60,980 nt of DNA from Halobacteriales archaeon QS_4_69_34 (GCA_003021045.1 PXRN01000036.1:1-60980), one strand, 5' to 3'. Positions 47,651 to 57,292 are shown, counted from the stretch's first letter. Notes: generated from the sequence alone by a model not told the origin. Translations and numbers: made by a program.

Positions 47651-48210
47651 GGAGGGCGGTCGCTACCGTCCGTTCCCGGCCCGCCCTCGGCCCTCGATCC
47701 GCGCCACGCAGGCTCGGCGAGGCCGAAAGGACAACAGCATGGGCGATCGCGCCCGGAAAGGCCTACCGGTGACCCCCGAACCGTACTTCGTTGTTCCCGT
47801 AGCTGTCGACCTGCTCGCCGCTCGGATCGTTCTCGTTCGAGTCGCCCCGGCCGAGACACTCCGTCAGTTTCTCGGTGAGGCTCTCTCCTCGTCGGTGGAC
47901 TCGACCGTCACGCGATCGCCGTGGACCTCCGTGACGCTCCCGAGGGGGGCTCCTGCGCGGAGAGGACGGAACTGCCCTCGTCGTCGGTGAAATCTCGTGC
48001 CACACGCGTATCGTGGGCGAGCGTGGTCGTGATGCTATCGGCTGCGTTCGCCGCCCGCCGGTTCGAGTGACGCTTCCGGCTGGCTGGCGCGTCGAGAGCG
48101 ACGTGCCCGGGACGGGGATTCGAGTGAGGCGTGGTCTCGGCACGGCACTCGAGTACGTCCGACGCCGCACGCGCCCTTGTCGACAGGAGCGAACGAAAAG
48201 CCGGGAGACG
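47651..48210. other. Intergenic region with a decayed PRC-barrel gene
   Basis: 560 bases between the acyl-CoA ligase and the secreted-protein gene. The centre (47763-48003) is a frameshifted PRC-barrel-like gene. The rest, about 48004-48210, holds nothing recognisable. Confidence 0.4.
47763..48003 (-). pseudogene. Frameshifted PRC-barrel-like protein
   Basis: Three minus-strand frames join into one protein of about 80 residues: VARDFTDDEGSSVLSAQ (GTG start near 48003), PLGSVTEVHGDRVTVESTDE, and ESLTEKLTECLGRGDSNEND then DSYGNNEVRFGGHR before the stop at 47763. The pattern RDFTDDEG...GxVxxVxGDxVxV...V(D)xY/xxNEVR fits short haloarchaeal PRC-barrel proteins. Two frame changes break it. Confidence 0.6.
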
Positions 48211-49041
48211 TCAGCTCAGTTTCACCTTCCCGTTGCCACCGTCAGCGCCGCCGCCACCGTCGGCCGGCTGTTCGGCCTTGCCGTCACCTCTATCGCTTCT
48301 ATCCGCGCCCTCGCCGCCGTCGGCTGCCCCGTTCTCGCCGTCCTGCTTTGCCTTCCCAGCAGCGCCGTCGCTCGGTGTGTCCGTGTCGTCGCCCTTCACC
48401 GTCTCGTCGTCTCCGGCCGTCGCGTCCGTCGCTTCGGTCGTGGTCGTCACGGCCGTCGTGGTCGGCGGCTGCTCGACCGGCGTCGAATCGTCCGGCGGGG
48501 TGACGGTCCTTCCCGTGACCGTCTCCGGCGTCGGCCCCTCGGTCGTGGTCATCGTTGGACTCGACGGTGACCGGTTCTGTCGGGTCTCGGTCGCAGTGAA
48601 CTGCGTATCGCCGTCCTGATCCCGATGAGCGACGTCGACCGTCGTTGGCAGCCCCCCGTCGAAGGTGACGACTGCCCGGTAGTCGATCGGGTTCAGCGTC
48701 TCTCCACACGCCACGTCGCCGGGTTCGGTGCGGTTGATGTCGACCACGACGTCGAGCGTGTCCGACTGCCCGTCGAAGGTCGCCGAACCGAGCGTCGCGT
48801 TCGTGCAGGCTTCGCTGCCCACGATCGTCCCCGTGACGACGACCCGTCCGCCAGTATCGTCGAACGTGACCGTGGCGTTATCGGTCGCGTTCCCGCCCTG
48901 TTCGAGGACGGTGAAGTTCCGGTCGGTGACGGTCGGCTCGCCCTGTGCGAGTGCACCTCCCGCACCGACGATCAGTACTGCCGCCACGACCACCATCGCG
49001 ACCGCCAGCAGGGCGGTGCCGAGCTGCTCGATCCGTCTCAT
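48211..49041 (-). CDS. Secreted protein with Thr linker and Gly/Lys tail
   Basis: The 276-residue product has a signal segment (LGTALLAVAMVVVAAVLIVG). A beta-rich domain (about 32-160) has two Cys (SEACTNATLGS and GDVACGETLNP) that could form a disulfide. A Thr/Pro/Asp-rich linker leads to a tail, DGKAEQPADGGGGADGGNGK then VKLS. That tail matches the last 24 residues of the cohesin-like protein at 18021 at about 15 positions. No membrane helix is present at the C-terminus. Function unknown. Confidence 0.65.
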   Translation of the reverse strand: MRRIEQLGTALLAVAMVVVAAVLIVGAGGALAQGEPTVTDRNFTVLEQGGNATDNATVTFDDTGGRVVVTGTIVGSEACTNATLGSATFDGQSDTLDVVVDINRTEPGDVACGETLNPIDYRAVVTFDGGLPTTVDVAHRDQDGDTQFTATETRQNRSPSSPTMTTTEGPTPETVTGRTVTPPDDSTPVEQPPTTTAVTTTTEATDATAGDDETVKGDDTDTPSDGAAGKAKQDGENGAADGGEGADRSDRGDGKAEQPADGGGGADGGNGKVKLS

Positions 49042-49257
49042 ACGTCCGTCCCCACCACTTCGTCTCGACGACTTATAGCTTCGGGAATGGGGGTGTCGGC
49101 TCGCGTGCCGACGGACTAGCGACGGTTCTCAGCTACTGGTGACGGCTCCCAGCCGCGTTCTCGCGTGCGACGGTCGGTGTGGCTGCACAGGTCGGTGAGG
49201 GAAAAAAAGGAAACGATCGCTCGCGCCGCTCCGGACGCCGGGAGACCGGCCCGGGCG

Positions 49258-49748
49258 CTAGCTGCTCGCGACGTGCTCTCGGTCGAACGTCTCGCCGATC
49301 TCCGAGAGGTCGTCGAGCGCCTGCTCCTCTTCCCGGAGGCTTTCCTCGAGGAGATCGGCCGCCTCGTCGTAGCCGAGTTTGCCGGCCAAGGAGGTGACGT
49401 TGCCGTAGGCGGCGGTCTCGTAGTGCTCGGTCTTCTGGCCGGCGACGATGTTGTACCGGTCGAGCACCTCGCCGTCGTTCTCCGCGGCGAACTGTCCGTG
49501 TTCGTCGATCAGCGCGTCGATCACCTGCTCTTCCCTCGTCTCGGCGGGCTCGCCGAGGTGCTCGAACACCGCTTCGAGGCGCTCGACCTGCTGTCTGGTC
49601 TCCTCGTGGTGTTCAGAGAACGCCTCGCTGGCGTCCTCGTCGGCCGTCCCGTCGGCCAGCTCCTCGGTGCGTCGACGAGCTGCTGCTCGGCGTAGTAGAG
49701 CTCCTGGACGCCCTCGATCAGGAGGTCCTCCGTCGTGTCTGTGGTCAC
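49258..49748 (-). pseudogene. Frameshifted YciE/YciF ferroxidase-family protein (DUF892)
   Basis: A GTG start near 49748 gives TTDTTEDLLIEGVQELYYAE and QQLVDA. A frame change near 49672 leads to TEELADGTADEDASEAFSEH, HEETRQQVERLEAVFEHLGE and DEHGQFAAENDGEVLDRYNI, then EHYETAAYGNVTSLAGKLGY and DEAADLLEESLREEEQALDD. The joined text is a full DUF892 ferritin-like protein with the typical helical Glu/His pattern. A single indel breaks it. Confidence 0.75.
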
Positions 49749-49997
49749 GTTTGGTACACCCAGCTTCGGATTCGGCGGCCGTGCGCATGATCGATGTGCC
49801 TGCACACGAGCGGTCGATTGGAGCGCCCTTCTCTACGACGACCGAGACGGTGAGCTCGATACACCGGCACCGTCGCTGATCCCGTCTCGCCTGCTCCGGT
49901 TCGACGGCGGCCGAGCGGCGGACGCCGTCGGAGAACCCGTTACGGAACGCGAAAACTCCGAGACGTCTCCTGGCGCTCGTCACACCCCACGGTGAGT

Positions 49998-50563
49998 TCA
50001 GCCGCTTCGAGAGAAGCCACCGTCGGATAGGATCCGATTGCTGTCGACGCCCACGTACGCGCCCTGTTCGATGTATTCGTCCGCCTCCAGGATGTGAAGC
50101 GCCACGCCGACCGCCCTGTGGTTTCCATCGACGATGTGGGGCGGTCCTCCCCTCCGCCGACGACGATCAGCTCCTCGAGGTCTTCCTCGCCGGAGACGCC
50201 CGCGGCGAAATCGGCGACCTTCGTGAGGTCCTTCGGACTCTCCCCGTCGAACCGTTCGAGGTCGTCGGCGGCGAGGATCCGCTCGGCGATGCTCTCGACG
50301 AGGCCGCCCCTCGCGACCGCCCGCCATCCCTCGTCGTCGGGACCTCTGACGGCCTCCAATCCCCGGAGTTCGTTCCCCGAGAGGGTGAACCGGTACCACT
50401 GGCGGTCCCGCTCGGCGAAGACCGACTCGGCGAGTGGCTTGCGCTCGATCAGTTCCTCCAGCAGGTCCTCGCGGTCTTCGAGTGCCTCGACGTCGAGATC
50501 GTCTCCGTCGTCCTCCTCGACTTCTTTTCGCAACCAGTACCGGATCACGTCCGTCTCCGCCAC
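49998..50563 (-). pseudogene. Frameshifted ParB-like nuclease-domain protein
   Basis: Reading from a GTG near 50563: AETDVIRYWLRKEVEEDDGD, EDREDLLEELIERKPLAESV, RYRFTLSGNELRGLE-like text and LVESIAERILAADDLERFDG. At about 50148 a frame change leads to PPHIVDGNHRAVGVALHILE, carrying the ParB/Srx-like DGNHR motif, then EADEYIEQGAYVGVDSNRIL and the stop at 49998. One indel separates the two parts. Confidence 0.65.
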
Positions 50564-50799
50564 CTGTGGGCTGTCGGCGCTCGATCCGATACGAAATCCA
50601 TCCGTATCGGCTCTCCGGGCGGTCGATTCCCGCTCCTCGCTTGAAAAGCGCCGGGTTGCAGGTGACAGGTGCTGTTTCGATGGACAGCGGATCTCGAACC
50701 GGAAACCGATCCCGCGACTGCCAGCCGATCGCTCTCCCGTCGGGTCGGGCTTGTGGCTGCAGGCACCCAGCTCAACCGGCCCGGCGACGACCACACCCC

Positions 50800-51537
50800 A
50801 TGAGCGATCGGCCGTCCGCCCCTCTTCGCTCGCGCGAGCTGAGGGCCGGTGTGACACCACGCGCGCTTCTCGCGGGTGGTCTCTTCGGGTTCGGGTTCAG
50901 CGGGCTGATCGACACGCTCCTCTTGCATCTGGTGTTCCAGTGGCACCATCTCCTCTCGGGGGTCTCTCGCACCGATACCCTCGATGGGCTCAGGACGAAC
51001 GTCCTCGCGGACGGCCTCTTCTCTATCGCCATGCTGGTCGTCGCGGGGATCGGTGCCGGACTCCTCTGGCGAGCCGAGCGCCGCACCGACGTCCCGCTGG
51101 CCATCCGACCGATCGCGGGCGCGGCAGTGCTCGGACTCGGCGCGTTCGACCTCTACGACGCGCTCGTCGATCACGTCCTTCTGGGCCTCCACCAGCCCCT
51201 CTCACAGGGCGGACGGTACAACCCCCACTGGATCGTCGTCAGCGTCCTCGTTCTCCTCGCGGGCGCGTATCTCTACGGAACGGGAACGCGGTCAGGGCGC
51301 GAGACTGACCGTGAGTACACTGACGCCCGATCCACAGTCTGCCCGCTCGTCGCGACGTGGAGCGCCCCCTCGTCGAGCGCCGGTCCGCTCCTACGGGGCG
51401 TGGGACACGGCGGGACGGCGTCCTCGTCGATTCCGGGATGGACGGTACTGATCGGTGGCGTGCTGGGCCTCCGGATCGTCGTCGGAGCCGGCGTCGTCGC
51501 AGTCGATCGCCCCTCCGAACGGCCGTGGAACCGATAG
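50800..51537 (+). CDS. DUF2243-type membrane protein with odd C-terminus
   Basis: The 245-residue protein has VTPRALLAGGLFGFGFSGLI, then LLHLVFQWHHLLSGVSRTDT, LFSIAMLVVAGIGAGLLWRA and DALVDHVLLGLHQPLSQGGR, the pattern of DUF2243 membrane proteins of about 165 residues. The last 70 residues (RSTVCPLVATWSAPSSSAGP and later LIGGVLGLRIVVGAGVVAVD) do not belong to that family as I know it. They may result from a lost stop codon or another frameshift. Confidence 0.65.
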   Translation: MSDRPSAPLRSRELRAGVTPRALLAGGLFGFGFSGLIDTLLLHLVFQWHHLLSGVSRTDTLDGLRTNVLADGLFSIAMLVVAGIGAGLLWRAERRTDVPLAIRPIAGAAVLGLGAFDLYDALVDHVLLGLHQPLSQGGRYNPHWIVVSVLVLLAGAYLYGTGTRSGRETDREYTDARSTVCPLVATWSAPSSSAGPLLRGVGHGGTASSSIPGWTVLIGGVLGLRIVVGAGVVAVDRPSERPWNR

Positions 51538-51932
51538 CGGGGCTGCCACGGAGTGTCGGTCACTCGACCGTGACCGGGACGCCGAGGGGTTCGTAGGCGT
51601 TGTTGCCGTAGCCCTTCTGGTTCCAGGGGAACTCGTCGTCTGCGACGCCGCGGCGTCCCGCCGCCGGGTCCGAGACCGTCGCCGGCCGGGTTCGTCCCTC
51701 CCCGTCGGTCGCCCGCGAACAGAGCGTGTGCTCGGCTCCTGTGCTTGCAGACGAAGCGGTTTCCCGTACAGAGGAGGCGGGGAGGCCGTCCTCACGGTCG
51801 CCGAGGACCCAAGCGAAGGGTTCTCGGACGACCCCGGGGAACGAGTATCGTCGCCGAGAGCCGCGTTGGACGGAGCGGCGGACTCTGTTGGGTTTATACC
51901 GACGGAACGAGGACGGTCGGACACCGAGAGCA
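51538..51932. other. Intergenic region with sulfite-oxidase remnant
   Basis: Holds a C-terminal sulfite-oxidase fragment on the minus strand (51560 to about 51840) and the promoter of the gene at 51933 (GGGTTTATACC at about 51891-51901, 32-42 nt upstream). Confidence 0.45.
51560..51840 (-). pseudogene. C-terminal remnant of a sulfite-oxidase family enzyme
   Basis: One minus-strand frame reads EPFAWVLGDREDGLPASSVR, GAEHTLCSRATDGEGRTRPA and DDEFPWNQKGYGNNAYEPLG then VPVTVE-stop. HTLxxRATDGxG and WNxxGYGNNA are hallmarks of the Mo-cofactor dimerisation domain of sulfite oxidase-type enzymes. The N-terminal 250 or more residues are missing, so this is a truncated relic. Confidence 0.65.
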
Positions 51933-52997
51933 ATGGGAGTTCACTCGGACGCGCCGCCGCGGACGGCGCTCGTCAGCCTGTTCGTGGCCGGCTCGCTGGT
52001 CGCCCTCGTGCTCCTGGGAGCGACGGCCGGCCCGGCCGGCGCACAGGACGATCGCCCCTCACACACGGTCACGATCACCGCTGCCGAGGAGCACGTCGAC
52101 TATCGCCTGCGGGCGGCGGTCGCGCTCGAAACCAGCCGCGACGTCGAGCTCAGCGGTGCCGACGGCAAGGAGGGGCTCACCGCGGCGGGGACGGTCACGC
52201 CCGGCGAGAGCGACACCTACCGTTTTGAGGGGCCGGTCACGCTGTTCGAGACGAGCGACGCCGACGCGATCACCGTCTCCGTCGACGGGGAGGTGGTGGA
52301 CCCGACGACGTTCGGATCGCCGAGCGGACCGATCGCGGGCGACGACGGCGAACCCCCGCGTACGATCGCCGTCTACGCCGCCCGGGACGCGACGGTCGAG
52401 TACGCGCCCCGGACCTCGGCCGCGCTCTCGCCCTCGGCGAACATCAACCCCGAGGAGGGCGACAGCTACGGTGAGACGAGCGCGAGCGGGCGGGTCGCCG
52501 GCGGCGGGGTCGACACCTACTACTTCGACGGCGAACTGACGGAGTTCGACGCGAGCGATCCCGGCGCGGTCGTGGTCTATCTCGACGGCCGCCCCCGCGA
52601 CCAGCGTGACCGTCCGCGTGACACCGAGACGGAACCCCCACGCCCGGCGACGACCGGGACACTCCCGACAGACGCGCGGCGCTCCGCGACGACCGCGGCG
52701 AGCACGGCGACGCCGACCGCGGTAGCCACCACCACACTCACGACCGGCGGAGCCGATCGGACGAACACGGAGGGGTCGGAGACGCCGACCACGATCACGG
52801 GGGAGACGACGGCCGCCCGCGCCGCCCGGAGGACGGGAGCGGGGACCACGACCACCGGGGCGGGCGCTGTCCCGTCGGGGATCCTCGACGAGTTCAACGG
52901 TGCCGTCGTGTTCGTGCTCCTCGCGGTCGCCATCGTCGCCGTGTTGGTGGGGATGGCGCTCCTCTCCGGACAGCTGGAGCGAAACGAGGGTCCGTGA
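51933..52997 (+). CDS. Secreted protein with two repeated beta domains and C-terminal membrane helix
   Basis: The 354-residue protein has a signal segment (LVSLFVAGSLVALVLLGATA) and two related beta domains: HVDYRLRAAVALETSRDVEL to DAITVSVDGEVVDP (about 45-130), and VEYAPRTSAALSPSANINPE to GAVVVYLDGRPRDQ (about 150-225). A long Thr/Ala-rich linker and a C-terminal helix, VFVLLAVAIVAVLVGMALLS, followed by a short charged end complete it. It is probably an exported surface protein anchored by its C-terminus. Confidence 0.7.
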   Translation: MGVHSDAPPRTALVSLFVAGSLVALVLLGATAGPAGAQDDRPSHTVTITAAEEHVDYRLRAAVALETSRDVELSGADGKEGLTAAGTVTPGESDTYRFEGPVTLFETSDADAITVSVDGEVVDPTTFGSPSGPIAGDDGEPPRTIAVYAARDATVEYAPRTSAALSPSANINPEEGDSYGETSASGRVAGGGVDTYYFDGELTEFDASDPGAVVVYLDGRPRDQRDRPRDTETEPPRPATTGTLPTDARRSATTAASTATPTAVATTTLTTGGADRTNTEGSETPTTITGETTAARAARRTGAGTTTTGAGAVPSGILDEFNGAVVFVLLAVAIVAVLVGMALLSGQLERNEGP

Positions 52998-53371
52998 TCA
53001 CACGCTCTGTACGGTCGTCCGGCGGTGCGGGGAGGGAGAAGTCCGGCGGGGCATGGACGTCGACCGGCGACGACGCGGTCGACATCGAACTCGACGGCCG
53101 GATCGTCCCCGGAACGAGCGGCTCGGCAGGTCGACGGGACCGGCGGACTCGCGGCCGATAGTGGGGGCCAGTACTGCGCCGGACCGCACGACGGCACCGC
53201 CCGCACGGCACCGCGGCCGCGAGCCACGCAGTTTTTAACACCCCCTGCCGTAACGTCGCACAACCGAGAGGCCGCCCCGGGTTCGGGTGGGGCGGCCGGC
53301 GCGTCCGCGAGTCGCGGGCCGCCAGTCTTCCCTCGCGGTTCGTCCGCCGGGCGGCCTCCGGAGTCCCGACT
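52998..53371. other. Intergenic region with relic of a duplicated domain
   Basis: At 53041-53131 one plus frame reads WTSTGDDAVDIELDGRIVPG then TSGSAG, similar to DADAITVSVDGEVVDPTTFG in the upstream gene. It looks like a relic of a tandem copy. GTTTTTAAC at 53231-53239 could be the promoter of the RNase J gene, with a leader of about 110 nt. Nothing else is seen. Confidence 0.4.
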
Positions 53372-54718
53372 ATGGAGATCGAAATCGCGACGATCGGCGG
53401 CTACGAGGAGGTGGGCAGACAGATGACGGCAGTGCGGGCGGGCGAGGACGTCGTCATCTTCGACATGGGCCTCAACCTCTCGCAGGTGCTGATCCACGAC
53501 AACGTCGAAACCGAGCGGATGCACAGTCTCGACCTGATCGACATGGGTGCGATCCCCGACGATCGGGTCATGTCCGAACTAGACGGCGAAGTCCAGGCGA
53601 TCGTGCCCACCCACGGCCACCTCGACCACATCGGGGCCATCTCGAAGCTGGCCCACCGCTACGACGCGCCCGTGGTCGCCACCCCGTTCACGATCGCGCT
53701 GGTCGAACAGCAGCTCGAAAGCGAAGAGAAGTTCGGCGCGAAAAACGAGACGATCGAGATGGATCCCGGCGACACCATGTCGATCGGCGAGCGCTGCGAG
53801 CTGGAGTTCGTCAACGTCACCCACTCGATCATCGACGCCATCAACCCCGTGCTTCACACGCCCGAGGGTGCGGTGATCTACGGGCTCGACAAGCGCATGG
53901 ACCACACGCCCGTGATCGGCGACCCCATCGACATGGACCGGTTCGGCGAGATCGCCCACGAGGGCCCCGGCGTGCTCTGTTATATCGAGGACTGCACGAA
54001 CGGCGGGCGCAAGGGGCGGACCCCGAGTGAGTCGGTCGCGCGTCGCCACGTCAAGGACGTGTTCTACAGCATGGAGGACTACGACGGCGGGATCGTCGCC
54101 ACTACCTTCTCCAGCCACATCGCGCGCGTGACGAGCCTCGTCGAGTACGCCAAGGACATCGGCCGCCAGCCGGTCCTTCTGGGACGGTCGATGGAGAAGT
54201 ACTCCGGGACGGCAGAACGGCTCGACTTCGTGGACTTCCCCGGGGATCTGGGGATGTTCGGCCACCGCAAGTCCGTCGACCGGACGTTCAAGCGCATCAT
54301 GAACGAGGGCAAGGAGAACTTCCTGCCGATCGTGACGGGCCACCAGGGCGAACCGCGCGCGATGCTCACGCGGATGGGCCGGGGCGAGACGCCCTACGAG
54401 CTCGACCAGGGCGACAAGGTCGTGTTCTCGGCACGGATCATCCCCGAGCCGACCAACGAGGGCCAGCGCTACCAGTCCGAGCAGCTGCTGGGGATGCAGG
54501 GCGCGCGCATCTACGACGACGTCCACGTTTCGGGCCACCTCTCCCAGGAGGGCCACTACGAGATGCTGAGCACGCTCCAGCCCAAGCACGTCATCCCCGC
54601 GCACAACAGCCTCGGCGGGATCGCTCCCTACGCCGATCTCTGTCGGAGCGAGGGCTACACGATGGGCCGGGATCTCCACACCACTTACAATGGCAACACC
54701 ATCCAACTGACCGAGTGA
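53372..54718 (+). CDS. rnj: Archaeal RNase J (metallo-beta-lactamase/beta-CASP)
   Basis: The 448-residue protein has [20 protein letters not shown], the metal site [20 protein letters not shown], the later His in [15 protein letters not shown] and [13 protein letters not shown], and beta-CASP motifs such as [20 protein letters not shown]. Archaeal RNase J is a 5'-3' exonuclease in RNA turnover. The gene is coupled to the polyprenyl synthase by overlap of stop and start. Confidence 0.92.
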   Translation: MEIEIATIGGYEEVGRQMTAVRAGEDVVIFDMGLNLSQVLIHDNVETERMHSLDLIDMGAIPDDRVMSELDGEVQAIVPTHGHLDHIGAISKLAHRYDAPVVATPFTIALVEQQLESEEKFGAKNETIEMDPGDTMSIGERCELEFVNVTHSIIDAINPVLHTPEGAVIYGLDKRMDHTPVIGDPIDMDRFGEIAHEGPGVLCYIEDCTNGGRKGRTPSESVARRHVKDVFYSMEDYDGGIVATTFSSHIARVTSLVEYAKDIGRQPVLLGRSMEKYSGTAERLDFVDFPGDLGMFGHRKSVDRTFKRIMNEGKENFLPIVTGHQGEPRAMLTRMGRGETPYELDQGDKVVFSARIIPEPTNEGQRYQSEQLLGMQGARIYDDVHVSGHLSQEGHYEMLSTLQPKHVIPAHNSLGGIAPYADLCRSEGYTMGRDLHTTYNGNTIQLTE

Positions 54719-55839
54719 TGAGCGCGGGCGAGGGCGGGAACGGGAGCGAGGACGGAGACGAACGCGACGGCGGCGAGAGCGAGGCGGTGGCCGAGGCGAT
54801 CGCCGTCCGGCGCGAGCTGGTCGACGAGGCGCTCGCCACGCGGCTGCCCGTCGCGGAACCCGAACGGCTCTATCGCGCCTCCAGACACCTGCTCGACGCC
54901 GGCGGCAAGCGCCTCCGACCTGTGGTGGCGCTGCTCGTCGCGGAGGCGCTCGTCGACGTCGAGCCTCTCTCCGAGGACTATCGGGCGTTTCCGACGCTCG
55001 ACGCTGCCGACGACGCGCGCAGCGAGGACGCCAGCGTCGACGACACGCGCATCGACGTGATGACGGCGGCGGCCAGCATCGAGGTCATCCAGTCGTTTAC
55101 GCTGATCCACGACGACATCATGGACGACGACGACCTCCGGCGGGGCGTCCCCTCGGTCCACCACGAGTACGACCTCGAGACGGCGATCCTCGCGGGCGAC
55201 ACCCTCTACGCGAAGGCCTTCGAATTCATGCTCGACACCGGCGCACCCGCCGAGCGAAGCGTCGCGGCGCTCTCGGCGCTCGCACGGACCTGTACGGCGA
55301 TCTGTGAGGGGCAGGCGCTCGACGTCGGTTTCGAGTCCCGAGGGGACGTCACCGCAGCGGAGTACCTCGGGATGATCGAGCAGAAGACCGCAGTTCTCTA
55401 TGCGGCGGCCGCTCGGGTTCCCGGCGTCCTGCTCGGCGCGGACGCCGAGACCGTCGAGGCGCTCGCCGGCTACGGCCTCGACGTGGGCCGGGCGTTCCAG
55501 ATCCGTGACGACCTGCTCGACCTCACCGCGCCCGCCGAGCGGCTCGGCAAGCGTCGCGGGAGCGACCTGATCGAAGGAAAGCGGACCCTCGTCACACTGC
55601 ACGCGCGCGAACAAGGCGTCGACGTCGACGGGCTCCTCGGCGATCCCGGCGCGGTCACCGACCGCGAGATCGACGCCGCCGTCGAGCGCCTCGACGCCGC
55701 CGGCTCGATCGCGTACGCCAGGGAGACGAGCCGCGAACTCGTCGAGCGCGGGAAGGGCCGCCTCGACGCCCTCCCCGACAACGAAGCGCGGGCGCGACTC
55801 CGGGAACTAGCGGAGTACCTCATCGACCGGGGATACTAA
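54718..55839 (+). CDS. Polyprenyl (geranylgeranyl) diphosphate synthase
   Basis: The 373-residue protein has the first Asp-rich motif LIHDDIMDDDDLRRG, the conserved LDAGGKRLRPVVALL and the second Asp-rich motif FQIRDDLLDLTAPAE. It joins IPP units into GGPP-type chains for archaeal ether lipids. A GTG three bases upstream is an alternative start (GTGATG). Co-transcribed with RNase J. The glutamyl-tRNA synthetase gene that often follows is not here. Confidence 0.92.
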   Translation: MSAGEGGNGSEDGDERDGGESEAVAEAIAVRRELVDEALATRLPVAEPERLYRASRHLLDAGGKRLRPVVALLVAEALVDVEPLSEDYRAFPTLDAADDARSEDASVDDTRIDVMTAAASIEVIQSFTLIHDDIMDDDDLRRGVPSVHHEYDLETAILAGDTLYAKAFEFMLDTGAPAERSVAALSALARTCTAICEGQALDVGFESRGDVTAAEYLGMIEQKTAVLYAAAARVPGVLLGADAETVEALAGYGLDVGRAFQIRDDLLDLTAPAERLGKRRGSDLIEGKRTLVTLHAREQGVDVDGLLGDPGAVTDREIDAAVERLDAAGSIAYARETSRELVERGKGRLDALPDNEARARLRELAEYLIDRGY

Positions 55840-56184
55840 ACCCCGCTTTTCTAGGCCGGGCTGAAAAAGGCCCCGAGCGGACGACCGACCGGAGGGGGCG
55901 GGAGCTCGCGGTACAGCTGTTCGTCCGCGACCGCCACCGCATCGCCCCCGCTCGGCACCGCGACGACACGGCCGAGCCCTCGCCCGTTCCGCACTGCACG
56001 GGCCTCGGCCCCGATCCGCCGAGGACCGCCAAGTCACACACTGCTACCGCACTGCTACCGCGCTGCAGCCACAACTCCACTACGACCACACCGTGGTCGC
56101 CCCGCCTGTCTCCGTCCGCTCCGGATACCGGAGCGGAGCGCGGGCGACGCGAACCCCTATGCCCGCTCGGCTCCTGGGGGAACC
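55840..56184. other. Intergenic region with possible minus-strand coding relic
   Basis: On the minus strand one frame reads AEARAVRNGRGLGRVVAVPS and GGDAVAVADEQLYRELPPPP then VGRPLGAFFSPA before TAG near 55852. It looks coding, but has no intact upstream part. Otherwise nothing is recognisable. Confidence 0.3.
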
Positions 56185-56823
56185 ATGTCCGACGCCCACG
56201 ACCACCTCCGGGAGGATCCCGCGATCGGCCCGCTGATCGACGAGTACGGCGAGCTCGAACTCGAACCTGCCGGGGACTTCTTCGAGCGGTTCGTCGTCTC
56301 GATCGTCAATCAGGTCATCTCGACCGAGGCCGCCCGCACGATCAGGGAGCGGCTGTTCGAGGCCTTCGAGGTCACCCCCGAGGCGCTGCTCGCCGCCGAC
56401 GAGGCGGCCCTCCGTGACGTGGGCCTCTCCCCCCAGAAGGTGAGCGCGATCCGGAACGTCGCGGCGTGGTTTTACGAGGAGGACATCACCCGCGAGCGCT
56501 TCACGAGGATGGACGACGCGGCCGCGATCGAGGAGCTCACCGACATCGGCGGCGTCGGCGACTGGACGGCGAAGATGGTGCTGATGTTCGGTCTCGGCCG
56601 GGCGGACGTCTTCCCGGTCGAGGACCTCGCGGTCAGGCGCGGCATGGCGATGCTCTATGGAGGGGAGGGCGCAGGCGGCGGGGATGCCGGCGGAAGCGAA
56701 CTCACCCGAGCCGAGATGCGCGAGCGCGCCGAGCGGTGGGCCCCCTATCGATCGGTGGCGACGCTGTACGTCTGGCAGTGCTACGTCGACGAGAACTCGA
56801 CCGTCGAGAGGATCGTCGCGTAA
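56185..56823 (+). CDS. DNA-3-methyladenine glycosylase (AlkA-like, HhH-GPD)
   Basis: The 212-residue protein has [20 protein letters not shown], the helix-hairpin-helix [20 protein letters not shown] and the catalytic Asp in [17 protein letters not shown]. It removes alkylated bases as the first step of base excision repair. A Gly-rich insert ([14 protein letters not shown]) follows the catalytic helix. It stands alone, just before the sdh operon. Confidence 0.88.
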   Translation: MSDAHDHLREDPAIGPLIDEYGELELEPAGDFFERFVVSIVNQVISTEAARTIRERLFEAFEVTPEALLAADEAALRDVGLSPQKVSAIRNVAAWFYEEDITRERFTRMDDAAAIEELTDIGGVGDWTAKMVLMFGLGRADVFPVEDLAVRRGMAMLYGGEGAGGGDAGGSELTRAEMRERAERWAPYRSVATLYVWQCYVDENSTVERIVA

Positions 56824-56899
56824 CCCGCTCCGGGCCGGAACGGGCACGCTCGACGGGTTACGCAACTACTATATCGGGTCGGGTCCAGCTCTAGCGTGC

Positions 56900-57292
56900 A
56901 TGAGTCAGTCGTACGATCGCGGTCTCGTCGAGGACTTCGGCCGGTGGCGAGAGTTCTCGGCCGGGATGTGGGCGTGGGTGCTCCACAAGTTCACCGGATG
57001 GGTGCTGATCGGCTACCTCTTCACGCACGTCGCCGTCCTGAGCACCGCGGTCTACGGCAGTTCCATCTACACCGAGACGATCCGCGAGCTCGAAAGCCTC
57101 CTCGTCGTCCGCTTTCTGGAGGTGGGCCTGCTCGCCGTCGCGGTCTTTCACATCTTGAACGGCGTGCGCTTGCTGTTCGTCGACCTCGGGATGGGACTCG
57201 ACGCCCAGGACAAGAGCTTCTACGCCTCGCTCGTCCTCACCGGCGGGATCGTCGTCGCCAGTATACCGACCTTTCTCGGAGGACAGGTATAG
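56900..57292 (+). CDS. sdhC: Succinate dehydrogenase cytochrome b subunit (SdhC)
   Basis: The 130-residue membrane protein starts [20 protein letters not shown] and has three helices with the haem-ligand pattern [20 protein letters not shown] and [14 protein letters not shown]. It anchors the complex to the membrane and passes electrons to quinone. The next gene starts at once after its stop. Confidence 0.9.
   Translation: MSQSYDRGLVEDFGRWREFSAGMWAWVLHKFTGWVLIGYLFTHVAVLSTAVYGSSIYTETIRELESLLVVRFLEVGLLAVAVFHILNGVRLLFVDLGMGLDAQDKSFYASLVLTGGIVVASIPTFLGGQV

Noticed and set aside
46132..47772. A 546-residue plus-strand frame overlapping the acyl-CoA ligase
   Set aside because: It is Arg/Pro/Gly-rich without motifs, whereas the other frame carries every ANL motif.
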